The notes under the pieces: model-generated | Told to the model about the DNA's origin: nothing | The model's input: the letters and a program-made list of their open reading frames with translations, nothing else | Databases searched by the model: none | Made by a program: the position numbers and the translations under genes | Origin: a bacterium | GTDB taxonomy: Bacteria > Planctomycetota > Planctomycetia > Pirellulales > Pirellulaceae | Length of the DNA: 64,000 bases | NCBI GenBank assembly: GCA_030430075.1 | Contig: JAUIGN010000018.1 | Span: forward strand, 1 to 64,000 | Direction of reading: 5' to 3' | Shown here: positions 25,867-34,229 of the stretch, piece after piece | How the letters are laid out: each line of letters opens with the position of its first letter | Numbering within the stretch: the first letter of the stretch is position 1

Positions 25867-27342
25867 CTAACCACCTGCTGCGGCATCGGGGGCCGGGGCG
25901 AGCAAATTGCGGAGCGCGGTCCGCAATTGGCGCACTTTAAGCGGCATCGGCAGGACGATCCGCTTGCTGTCCGTCTTGGCCTCGCCGGCCAGCTTCTTGT
26001 GCTTCTCGTCGACGCAGAGTATCGACGGGATCGCCTGCCCTTCTTCCAGTTGCGAGAACCTGTTGAAGGCGTCAATTGCTTCCCCGCCGAACTCCGTCGA
26101 ACAAAAGACCACGCACTCGGCCGGCGGCTCGAGGCTGGTTTCCCACCGCGCCAGGGCCCGGTTGCAGTCCCCGATCACCAGCACGCGGTATCCGCGTCGC
26201 TTCAGCAAGTCCCGCAATGTGTCCTGCATTTCAATGTTTGATTCGACGATCATCACGCTGTGGCCTTTGCCTTCGCGTTCGACCGCTTTCTGCCCGGCCG
26301 CCGCATCGGACTTGCCCCCGCCGGAGAGGCCCTGCTGAACGGCCTTAATATCCGCCAGGAACTCGCCGGCCGACTGGTACCGCTTGTCCGCATCCAACTC
26401 CATGGCCTTGTTGACCAGGGCGACCACCGCGCCGGGCAACTCCGGTTCGAGCTCCGTGATCGGCTTGATCTCGCGGAAGCGAGACGCGGAAAGTCGCTGG
26501 GACACCTCGCGAGTTTCGGTCAGCGGCGATTTGCCGGTCAGCAAATGGTAGAGCATGCAACCGGCGAAGTAGACGTCACTGCGGCTGTCCTCCTTGCGGA
26601 CGCCGGAGACCCGTTCCAGCCCCACGTAGTCGATACTACGCTGGCTGCCGGTCGTGCTGCTCTTGTCATCTTTGGCCGCGTCCGCAATCGCCGCCAGTCC
26701 GAAGTCGACCAGCATCGCCCGGGCCGTGCTGGTGACCAAGACATTGGACAGCTTGAGATCGCGGTGTGTCAGGCCCTTCCCGGCAGCGAAATCAAGGCCC
26801 GAGGCAACGTCGCCGATCAGCTTCAGGCTCTCTGGAACATTGAACTTCTTCCGCTGTTTAAGGAAGTCGCGAAGGTCGGTGCCTTCCACGAATTCCATCA
26901 CCATGTATGGCCGGTCCCGTTCCGTGTTGACCTCGAAGACCGGCACGATGTTGGGGTGCCGGACCGGCATGACCAGGTTCGCTTCGCGCAAGAAGTGGTC
27001 GCGACGTTCGAGATCCCCCAGCCAGCGATTGCGGAGAACCTTGACGGCGACGACGTCGCCGTTGGTGGTGTTGACGGCGCGGTAGACGCGAGCGAACGAA
27101 CCCGCGCCGATCAAGTACAGCACCTTGTACTTGCCATAGTAGTAGAAATACCGTTCGCCTTTGAGGATCCGGTCGATCTGCAGATTCGTGATTAACTGCT
27201 TGCCCAGCATGTAGGACGTCAGTTCGTCCAGGCTGACGTCGCGCGAACCGAGCCCGCTCCAGACTGCTTCGATCTGCGTATGATCGAGCAACCCCACATC
27301 AAAGACGCGTTGGGCAAACTTCTCCGCATTCCACTCCGACAT
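25867..27342 (-). CDS. Hanks-type Ser/Thr protein kinase with C-terminal degenerate receiver domain
   Basis: 491 residues from ATG 27342, with GGAGG about 10 nt upstream. Residues 1-65 are a helical planctomycete kinase leader. The kinase domain (about 70-335) has the G-loop IGAGSFARVY, Lys101 in VVAVKVL, the helix-C Glu120, HRDLKLSN (193-200, Asp195) and DFG (213-215), so it should be active. After a Gly/Ala linker, residues 361-485 have a receiver fold outline (HSVMIVESNIEMQDTLRDLL). The acidic pair is reduced to ES (367-368), the phospho-acceptor Asp is replaced in VVFCST (411-416), and the switch Lys lies in an LPMPLK context. It therefore looks like a pseudo-receiver. No transmembrane segment is seen, so it is cytoplasmic. 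Substrates are unknown. Confidence 0.93.
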   Translation of the reverse strand: MSEWNAEKFAQRVFDVGLLDHTQIEAVWSGLGSRDVSLDELTSYMLGKQLITNLQIDRILKGERYFYYYGKYKVLYLIGAGSFARVYRAVNTTNGDVVAVKVLRNRWLGDLERRDHFLREANLVMPVRHPNIVPVFEVNTERDRPYMVMEFVEGTDLRDFLKQRKKFNVPESLKLIGDVASGLDFAAGKGLTHRDLKLSNVLVTSTARAMLVDFGLAAIADAAKDDKSSTTGSQRSIDYVGLERVSGVRKEDSRSDVYFAGCMLYHLLTGKSPLTETREVSQRLSASRFREIKPITELEPELPGAVVALVNKAMELDADKRYQSAGEFLADIKAVQQGLSGGGKSDAAAGQKAVEREGKGHSVMIVESNIEMQDTLRDLLKRRGYRVLVIGDCNRALARWETSLEPPAECVVFCSTEFGGEAIDAFNRFSQLEEGQAIPSILCVDEKHKKLAGEAKTDSKRIVLPMPLKVRQLRTALRNLLAPAPDAAAGG

Positions 27343-27545
27343 CCGCGAGAACCTCCGCTGAGCCGCCGCGCAGGTTCATCCGAGCGGACGATTCCAGAAA
27401 CCGAGCGACGTTTCTTCATCGTATGCGACACGTTGCCGAGTCGCAACGCAGGCGTCCTGCCGGTGGCGGGCAACCGCGATCGAAATCGAAAAGGGAACCA
27501 TCCCGACTCGCAACGGTCCCGCCCAGCAAAGATTTCAGCAACCGC

Positions 27546-27845
27546 CTAGTCGTCGTCCCGGTTCGATTCCTCTTCGAGGGACTCGCGATACCCGTCACGT
27601 TCGCGGCGCGTCGCCTCCAGATCGAAGACGAGGTACTTCATGTCCAGGCGGAGCTGAGAGAGCGCATCCTGGACGAGACTCAAGATCCGCCGCCGCCGCT
27701 GGGTGGTTTCGATGACCCGCGTGAGCACCGGGTCAAATCGCGACTGGTGCGGCTCGGGCAGGTGGGCGACCAGATCGACCAGCTCCAGCATCTCTGCGGA
27801 CAGCGAATCGTTCGTCTCGACATTGAATCGTGGTGGGTTGCTCAT
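27546..27845 (-). CDS. Small conserved cytoplasmic protein of unknown function
   Basis: 99 residues from ATG 27845, with AGGAG about 8 nt upstream. It is soluble and helical, with charged heptad-like stretches (LELVDLVAHLPEP, then LTRVIETTQRRRRILSLV and MKYLVFDLEATRRERDGY) and an acidic tail ESNRDDD. The coiled-coil-like middle suggests a partner-binding protein. I recognise similar short proteins in planctomycetes but know no function. It sits 203 bp upstream of the kinase on the same strand and could be part of the same transcript. Confidence 0.7.
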   Translation of the reverse strand: MSNPPRFNVETNDSLSAEMLELVDLVAHLPEPHQSRFDPVLTRVIETTQRRRRILSLVQDALSQLRLDMKYLVFDLEATRRERDGYRESLEEESNRDDD

Positions 27846-28150
27846 CGTGGCTCCTGGAATCTGGCAAGTGCTGTTGCCACAACCAGGAAAGCAGCCGGCG
27901 TACCAAACCTTCGTGGGCGGCCGCTATTCCTGGCGTAAGGTCTGACCTTGATTGCAGTTAAGTTCGTGCGTCGCGACGGCGACAAAATTCAACTGTGGTC
28001 GTCAGGCATCCACAGGTTGCTCTGTTGTTGATTCGCAAATCCTGATACAAGCGCGTTTTACGTCGAATCAACAGGCCGGCAGGCAACTGTTGCCGAAATT
28101 CGACGTTGCCGGCAAGTCGTTGTCTCCGCGATGCAACCACTGTCTCTAAA
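27846..28150. other. 305-bp divergent intergenic region
   Basis: Separates the divergent genes at 27845 (minus) and 28151 (plus). It is slightly AT-richer than its neighbours (for example around 27950-28060). No tandem repeat, long hairpin or confident promoter was seen. Confidence 0.5.
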
Positions 28151-30781
28151 ATGAAACACGCTCGACTCCACCACCGGCTACTGATCGGCCTGCTGCTGGT
28201 CCTGTCCTGGCAAGGATCGCTACGGGCCGCCATTTCCGAACCATTCGAGTCGGCCGAGCCGACGCTGCAAGTCATCGATCAGGACGCTGCGTTTCGGCTG
28301 GAAGAACAGGCCCGTACATCAACCCATGTCCATGGTGGGAACGCTGCCGAGTACGTCCGGTTGGCGGCAGCGCCAGGCACGAAGGTGGTCCTCGCGCAGC
28401 CGATCCCGGCGGCCCGTGTCATCGACGAGTTTGCGCCCGAGCTATGGGTCCGTGCCGATCGGGTCGGTTTGCAAATGGTTGCCCGTGTCGTCCTTCCCCG
28501 TTCAGTCGACCCCCGCACGGGGCGGCCGGTGCTGGCCTACGTCGGCGGCGATCTGTACCAGGAAGCAGATACCTGGCGGCAGCTACGGATCGACAAGTTC
28601 AGCAAGCGACTGGCCGAGCAGGTTCGTATTCTTCGCCAGAAGAACAAGGATCTCCGCATCGATCCGCTGGAAGCCTACGTGGACTACATCGGGGTGAATG
28701 TGCACCCCGGGCAAGGCGTGATCAATGTCTGGTTTGACGACCTGTCGATTGCCGGCTATGCGGAAGCGCCTCCGATGACCGTGGCTGCCGCGGATCGGCA
28801 GCCTGCACCGCCGGGCGGCACACCGGCGGACCTGCAGGCGTCTCGACTGCCCGACATCGTGCGCACGCAGGTCCCCGTTCGCGTCCAGGGGACGACGGTG
28901 ATGGTTGGTGGCCGCCCATTCTTTGCGCGGATCATCGAACACAACGGGGAATCGTTTTCCTGGCTCCAATCGCTGGGATTCAACGCAGTCAAACTCGCGG
29001 CGACACCGACTGCGGCCGAGTTGCGGGAAGCAGACACATTGGGGCTCTGGCTAATTGCACCGCCACCTCCCACCGGCGCCGAAGCGGTTGCCAGCGACCG
29101 GGTGCTCGCCTGGGACCTGGGCAGCCGGCTGTCTGCTTTGGACGTTCCCGCCGTTCACCAGTTGGCGGCGCGGCTCCGAGCGAACCCGCGCTGTCCGGCC
29201 ATCGTGGGAAGCGGTGAACGCGATATTGCAGCGCTCGCCTACGAGCTCGATGTGCTCCTTCACGATCGACCCAGTCTGGGAACCTCAGCCGAACTTGCCG
29301 AACGGGCAGCCTGGTTGACCACCCGCCGCCGATTAGCCCGCAGCCAACAGCCATTCTGGGTCGGCCTGGCGACGGAAATCGCCGACGAACAGGTCGAGCA
29401 ACTGGCCTTGTTCGGATACGCCGACGCTGCACCGTTGCCACAGTTCGAACAACTTCGGCTCCTGGCATACCAGGCGATCGCCGCCGGGGCGCGGGGCCTC
29501 TGTTACCGCTCGCATTCGCGCCTCGACCAGCGTGACGAAGCGGCCCGGATTCGGACGGCCATGGTCCGCGCGTTGAATGCCGAACTGGCAGCGATCGTTC
29601 CCTGGGCAGCGGCGGGGCAGCCTGCCGGAAGGGTCGAGACGAGCGATCCGCGGGTCGTCGCCCATGTTCTGAAAACCGATCGAGCACGGTTGCTGATCGC
29701 GATTCAGCAGGCGGCCCAGCAACAGTTTGTGGTGGGGCCGGTCCCAGACCAGCGTCGCGTTTCGTTTTACCTGCAGGGGGTGCCCATCACGGATCAGGTC
29801 TTTCGTTTTGAACGCGGTCAACTGGAACCGTTACGCGCGGCCGGCGGCAATCGATCGTTCTCCAGTGAAGATGTCGATCTTGTCACGCTGGCGCTGCTCA
29901 CCCACGACCACCTGGCCGTTAATCATCTGAACCGGGAGTTGAACAATCGACGCGAGGCATCGGCCCGCCTGCAGTTGGAGATTGCACAGGCCGCGCTGAG
30001 CGAGACGCAGCACGTGGTCCGGCAGATCGATGCAGCGGGCCATCGGGTCCACCAGGCAACGCAGTGGCTGTTGGATGCCGAGCAACTGCTCCGCAGGAGT
30101 GAGCAGTTACAGACCCGTGGCGATCCGGCCGGTGCCTATCGCTTTACCTCCCAGGCGAACAATCGCCTCCGTCGCGTCCGCCAGAAATACTGGGAGCAGG
30201 CCGCGATGGTTTTCCCGTCGCCAATCTCCAGCCCCCTCTGCACGACCTTTGCAACCCTCCCCAGGCACTACGAACTGGCAGCCCGCGGCGCCCAGTGGAG
30301 CGGCAATGTGTTGGCCGCCGGTCAGTGCGAAGACCTCAACCACCTCGTGCAGAGCGGCTGGCACCAGTACCGGGAGTCCGAACCTCAGATTGAGGCCAAG
30401 GTGGAGTTTTCCGGCGCCGACACGCATGGAGGCCGTTCCGCGTTGCACCTCACCGCCAGGCGGACGGTTTCGGGCGAGCCGGTCGACGGTTGGCCGATCC
30501 GGATCGTCAGTGCTCCCGTCTCGGCCCGCCGCGGCCAGTTGGTTCGCATCAACGGTTGGGCGAAGGTCCCCGAACAGGTTTCCGGGAGCCAGGACGGCCT
30601 GATGATCTACGAAACGTCCGGCGGACCTGCACTCGCCGAACGCATCCCGAAGACGCGCGGCTGGCAGGAGTTTACCCTCTACCGAACAGCAGACCGCGAT
30701 GGTCCACTGACCGTGACGTTCGCGTTGACCGGCCTGGGAGAAGCCTGGCTGGATGACGTGACCGTTGCCCTGGCCGATTGA
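28151..30781 (+). CDS. Large secreted protein with N- and C-terminal beta-sandwich regions, function unknown
   Basis: 876 residues from ATG 28151; the frame extends 15 codons upstream but this start places a signal peptide first (basic RLHHR, then LLIGLLLVLSW, cleavage near LRAA). Residues about 20-220 look like a carbohydrate-binding-type beta-sandwich (APELWVRADRVGLQMVARV, VNVWFDDLSIAGYA). Residues about 250-560 resemble a TIM-barrel glycosidase remnant (SWLQSLGFNAVKLAATPT, LGLWLIAPPP) without an obvious Glu pair. A helical segment (about 580-700, HLNRELNNRREASARLQLE) follows, and the end is a CBM4/9-like sandwich (HGGRSALHLTARR, LDDVTVALAD). It is likely an exported polysaccharide-binding protein; enzymatic activity is doubtful. 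Confidence 0.85.
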   Translation: MKHARLHHRLLIGLLLVLSWQGSLRAAISEPFESAEPTLQVIDQDAAFRLEEQARTSTHVHGGNAAEYVRLAAAPGTKVVLAQPIPAARVIDEFAPELWVRADRVGLQMVARVVLPRSVDPRTGRPVLAYVGGDLYQEADTWRQLRIDKFSKRLAEQVRILRQKNKDLRIDPLEAYVDYIGVNVHPGQGVINVWFDDLSIAGYAEAPPMTVAAADRQPAPPGGTPADLQASRLPDIVRTQVPVRVQGTTVMVGGRPFFARIIEHNGESFSWLQSLGFNAVKLAATPTAAELREADTLGLWLIAPPPPTGAEAVASDRVLAWDLGSRLSALDVPAVHQLAARLRANPRCPAIVGSGERDIAALAYELDVLLHDRPSLGTSAELAERAAWLTTRRRLARSQQPFWVGLATEIADEQVEQLALFGYADAAPLPQFEQLRLLAYQAIAAGARGLCYRSHSRLDQRDEAARIRTAMVRALNAELAAIVPWAAAGQPAGRVETSDPRVVAHVLKTDRARLLIAIQQAAQQQFVVGPVPDQRRVSFYLQGVPITDQVFRFERGQLEPLRAAGGNRSFSSEDVDLVTLALLTHDHLAVNHLNRELNNRREASARLQLEIAQAALSETQHVVRQIDAAGHRVHQATQWLLDAEQLLRRSEQLQTRGDPAGAYRFTSQANNRLRRVRQKYWEQAAMVFPSPISSPLCTTFATLPRHYELAARGAQWSGNVLAAGQCEDLNHLVQSGWHQYRESEPQIEAKVEFSGADTHGGRSALHLTARRTVSGEPVDGWPIRIVSAPVSARRGQLVRINGWAKVPEQVSGSQDGLMIYETSGGPALAERIPKTRGWQEFTLYRTADRDGPLTVTFALTGLGEAWLDDVTVALAD

Positions 30782-30826
30782 CGGCCGGTCGCTGGAGGCG
30801 ACCTGGGAAGCGGTCGGCAGGAACGG

Positions 30827-31483
30827 TCAGCGACTGAACGCCGTGATTTGACCTCCGATCAGCCAGTCATCATGGGCGCGACCTTCCGTGGTCACGAAGT
30901 AACGCCCGTAGGCGGTCAGGCGCCAACTGCCGTTCAGCCAGGCGTGGATCCCGATTTCGGGATAAGCGGCCGCCAGCCAGTGGTCGAATTCCCAATCTTT
31001 CTCACCCCATTCGTCGATCCAGCCGTCGTCGTCATTGTCGATGTTGTCCATGTCCGCCAGCTCTTTATGCGGCCAGGCCCCGAGAAACAAGCCGACACCC
31101 GCAAACGGTGCGATGCGAGAAGGCGTCTGCAGGCGGGCGCCCAGGTCGACGCCGATACGCCCCGCGCCGTCCCCCACGTTGGCCGCCAGCGCCGCCCGGC
31201 TACTCGCCCAACTGGTCCCATAGTGCTCGAGACCAAGCTCGGCACCCAGAAAAGGCTCATCGGCAGTGGCCTGATACTGGGCGCCTCCACTGACATAGCG
31301 ACCGCTCAACCCTTCGGCATGCCGCGCGTCGAACGCCTGCTTCGCCTTGCCCAATACGTCCGACCGCTCCGCTCCCTCGGCATACTTCTCCGCATAGACA
31401 GGGTCGTCCATGGCATACCGCGACTTCAGCAGCGAGCAGCCGCTGCACGTGACCAGGGCCAGGCAAATCAGAAGTCGGCGCAT
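30827..31483 (-). CDS. Putative outer-membrane lipoprotein, conserved hypothetical
   Basis: 218 residues from ATG 31483, chosen because it begins a lipoprotein signal: MRRLLICLALVTCSGC, where the final Cys fits a lipobox. The upstream open frame adds 30 residues without similarity. The mature part has aromatic, alternating segments (GAELGLEHYGTSWASSRAAL, ELGIHAWLNGSWRLTAYGRYF) that suggest a small beta-barrel or beta-sandwich, and an acidic loop (MDNIDNDDDGWIDEWGEKD) that could bind calcium. No family name can be given. It converges on the large secreted-protein gene ending at 30781. Confidence 0.72.
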   Translation of the reverse strand: MRRLLICLALVTCSGCSLLKSRYAMDDPVYAEKYAEGAERSDVLGKAKQAFDARHAEGLSGRYVSGGAQYQATADEPFLGAELGLEHYGTSWASSRAALAANVGDGAGRIGVDLGARLQTPSRIAPFAGVGLFLGAWPHKELADMDNIDNDDDGWIDEWGEKDWEFDHWLAAAYPEIGIHAWLNGSWRLTAYGRYFVTTEGRAHDDWLIGGQITAFSR

Positions 31484-31758
31484 GAGAGTCCGGTCGAGGG
31501 GGAAATCGAGAGGGAACTGATAGCAGGGTCCCCGCCGGGAGGCAAGACCGTTTGGAATTGCTCGCCGGCGCAAGGCGCGGCCGGCGCCAAGTCCGCTCCT
31601 GCTGGCCGCTGCCGTGGCGGAGTTGCTGGCGACTGAGTTGCTGGCCGCGCCGTCAACTACTGCGGTGTGGTGTCGAGTGCTATAACACTGGTGCCCGATG
31701 CCGGCAGCTTTCCCGGCCAGGCAGAAGACCGGGATTGGTAGTTGATGGAGAGGAACCC

Positions 31759-32877
31759 ATGCGGATTCGCGAGATCAAGGTGCACCGACTCTTGGGCGGA
31801 ACGGTCGACGGAGGCTGGCCAGACGGGCATGAACCGGAAGACGACCTGCACGCGTTGGTCGAAGTGATTGCCGACGACGGGTTGACCGGGATCGGCAGTG
31901 TCTTCACGAACTCGGCGTTAGTCGAAGCGGGGGTCGAAACGCTCCGGCCGCTGTGGCAAGGGGAAGCGGCTGTCGAACCAGAACGGGTGAGCGAGAAGCT
32001 CCGTCAAGCCTGTTTCTGGCAGGGGCGGGGCGGCACGCTGGAGCACGTCATTTCAGGCATCGACATCGGCCTCTGGGACCTCTTCGGCAAGGTGTGCCGG
32101 CAGCCCGTTTCTCGTTTGCTGGGCGGCTGCTACCGCCACCGGATCAAGCCGTACGCATCGCTCCTGTTTGACGAGCCGGACATCCTGGCCGCCCGATTGA
32201 CACGGACCGTCGAACGGGGCTTCCGCGCTATAAAGCTCGGGTGGCGGCCGTTCGGCCGGCGTAACTCGAAATTCGATGAAGTCCTGGTGCGTACGGCGCG
32301 TGAAACGGTCGGCCCCGACGTCGACCTGTTGGTTGACGCCGGAGGGAGCGAACAGTTCTGGCCACACGGCTACAAATGGGCTCTGCGAACTTCACAGATG
32401 CTGGCAGATTACGACATCGGTTGGTTTGAAGAGGCCTTGCCGCCAGATGACATCGAGGGCTTTGTCCGTTTGAGAAATGCCTCGCCGGTCCCGATCGCCG
32501 GCGGTGAAGTGCTCACCAGGCGGCAGGCGTTTCAGCCCTGGATCGAGCGGGGCGCGCTGGACATCGTGCAGCCCGATGTGACCAAGTGCGGCGGTCTATC
32601 CGAAGCACGCCGGATCGCCTGGCTGGCATACGATCACAATGTCCAGTTCGTCAGCCACGGGTGGAATACGGCGGTCGGCCTGGCCGCCGACCTCCACCTG
32701 GCCGCCGCCATCCCGGTCGCCCGTTACGTCGAGTACCTGACACCGGCACCGTATATCGAAGAGATCCTGACGTCACCGTTCGAGCTGGATGCCGAGGGCA
32801 TGCTGCCGATTCCCCAAACGCCCGGACTGGGCATCGAACTCGACCGCGACGCGCTGGCCCGCTTCGCCCAGCCATGA
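31759..32877 (+). CDS. Mandelate racemase / enolase superfamily dehydratase-like enzyme
   Basis: 372 residues from ATG 31759, preceded by GGAGAGGA; an upstream open frame from 31552 is not needed. The N-terminal capping domain begins MRIREIKVHRLLGG. The barrel carries FRAIKLGWRPF (Lys of the KxK region), DVDLLVDAGG (Asp ligand), IGWFEEALPPDD (Glu ligand), VPIAGGEVLTRR (Glu ligand) and VQFVSHGWNTAVG with the catalytic-type His. These match acid-sugar dehydratases of the MR subgroup, but specificity among galactonate, mandelate or rhamnonate types cannot be read by eye. It likely works in the cytoplasm on sugar acids, fitting the oxidoreductases in this window. It is followed by the convergent sigma-factor gene. 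Confidence 0.92.
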   Translation: MRIREIKVHRLLGGTVDGGWPDGHEPEDDLHALVEVIADDGLTGIGSVFTNSALVEAGVETLRPLWQGEAAVEPERVSEKLRQACFWQGRGGTLEHVISGIDIGLWDLFGKVCRQPVSRLLGGCYRHRIKPYASLLFDEPDILAARLTRTVERGFRAIKLGWRPFGRRNSKFDEVLVRTARETVGPDVDLLVDAGGSEQFWPHGYKWALRTSQMLADYDIGWFEEALPPDDIEGFVRLRNASPVPIAGGEVLTRRQAFQPWIERGALDIVQPDVTKCGGLSEARRIAWLAYDHNVQFVSHGWNTAVGLAADLHLAAAIPVARYVEYLTPAPYIEEILTSPFELDAEGMLPIPQTPGLGIELDRDALARFAQP

Positions 32878-32919
32878 TGAACGGGGTGCGTCACTGGCCG
32901 GGAATCAGGCAAACGGGCA

Positions 32920-33882
32920 TCAGGCATAGCTGCCGCCGAACGAATCTTCGCGCCGCTCGTGCGGATCTTTCAGGCCGTCGCCCAGCTTGCTGAGGGCCTC
33001 AGTTTCGATCTGGCGAACCCGCTCGCGGGTCAGGCCGAGTTCTTCGCCGATCTCTTTGAGCGTGTGTGGCTCCATATCGTTGAGACCAAAACGCATCCTC
33101 AGCACGGTCGCCTCACGTTGGTCCATCGTGTTCAGCATTTCCATGACGTGCTTGAGCACATCGTGCTCGACCAACTCGTCCTCGGGGCTCTTCATCCGCT
33201 CGTCCATCACCATCTCCCCGAGCGACCAGCCGGCTTCCGCCTGATCCGTTTGTGGTGTGGAGTTATAGATGCGGATGGCTTTCTTGATGATGGGCAGCTT
33301 CTTCTTGGGCAAGCCCAGCACGCGAGCGATCTCTTCGGGGGTCGGTGTACGCCCCAGTTCTTCGGTCAAGCGGGCATTGGCCCGGCGCCACTTCGAAAGC
33401 AGCTCGACCATGTACGCGGGGATGCGGATGGTCTTGGCCGAGTTAATCAGTGCGCGCTTGATCGATTGCTTGATCCAGTAGCTGGCGTAGGTGCTGAACC
33501 GCGTGCCCACGCCCGGGTCGAAACCTTCGACGGCGCGGAGCAGGCCCAGGTTTCCTTCTTCGATTAAGTCGGGCAAGCCGAGCCCTTTGCCGGTGTACCC
33601 CCGGGCAATGTTGACGACGAGCCGAAGATTGGCGCGGACCATGCGGTCGCGAGCACGCACATCGCCCAAGGCGATCTGGGCGGCCAATTCCTGCTCGTCC
33701 TTCGCCGTCAGGAGGGCGGTTTCGTTGATCTCGCGGAGATACGTTTCCAGCGGTGATTGCAGCGACGAGCTGGACTTTCGCGAGTTCTTGGAGGGTTCTT
33801 CGTTGGAGTCGGAATGAAAAGTGCGTGTTGTGGGCATCGGAGGATCAATCGCCGGAGTGGGGTCGTGAGTTGTCAAATCCAT
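32920..33882 (-). CDS. RNA polymerase sigma-70 family factor, primary-like without region 1.1
   Basis: 320 residues from ATG 33882; a TTG two codons upstream and a downstream ATG at 33837 are alternatives. Region 1.2 is SPLETYLREINETALLTAKD; region 2 has RDRMVRANLRLVVNIARGY, GLPDLIEEGNLGLLRAVEGF and FSTYASYWIKQSIKRAL; region 3 has YMVELLSKWRRANARL; region 4 ends with TLKEIGEELGLTRERVRQIE, the -35-binding helix-turn-helix. It reads consensus-type promoters. At 320 residues it lacks the long region 1.1 and is nearer group 2/RpoD-short forms; planctomycetes often have several. The N-terminal 45 residues are Ser/Pro-rich and disordered. It is the last gene of the minus-strand block with rpsA, across a 347-bp gap. 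Confidence 0.93.
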   Translation of the reverse strand: MDLTTHDPTPAIDPPMPTTRTFHSDSNEEPSKNSRKSSSSLQSPLETYLREINETALLTAKDEQELAAQIALGDVRARDRMVRANLRLVVNIARGYTGKGLGLPDLIEEGNLGLLRAVEGFDPGVGTRFSTYASYWIKQSIKRALINSAKTIRIPAYMVELLSKWRRANARLTEELGRTPTPEEIARVLGLPKKKLPIIKKAIRIYNSTPQTDQAEAGWSLGEMVMDERMKSPEDELVEHDVLKHVMEMLNTMDQREATVLRMRFGLNDMEPHTLKEIGEELGLTRERVRQIETEALSKLGDGLKDPHERREDSFGGSYA

Positions 33883-34229
33883 TGACAAAGATGCCCGCCT
33901 TGAACAGACACTTTCATCGTCTGCTCGACAAGCATTTCTCCACGTTGGCGGACCACCGACGCTGTGCGCGAGATATTCACGCGATTCGGGCAGTAACGAA
34001 TTGCGCGAACCGATGTATCCTAGGGGGAGCTGGAGAGCGACTTCCGCACCTCGCGGTTGTCGCTCCGCGGATGGGCGCCGCCGCCGCGCTGGGAACGGAA
34101 ACCTCCGTGGATGCCCGCTGCGCAGGCCGAACGGGGCGGCCGGGATTCCCGGTCCGGGAAACCCCGAGCCACCAGATCGCGGTCGCCGCCCAGCTTGCTC
34201 GCCCGAAAGGTTACGACGGCGAGAACAGC
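33883..34229. other. 347-bp intergenic region between rpsA and the sigma factor gene
   Basis: Both genes read on the minus strand. An inverted repeat at 34146-34160 (TTCCCG, GTC, CGGGAA) lies 70 bp beyond the rpsA stop and may mark its 3' end. No ORF with credible content was seen, and no promoter for the sigma gene could be fixed. Confidence 0.55.

Noticed and set aside
31552..31758. Upstream extension of the enolase-superfamily gene
   Set aside because: The product of these codons is Arg/Leu-rich and unrelated; ATG 31759 has GGAGAGGA and the normal N-terminus.
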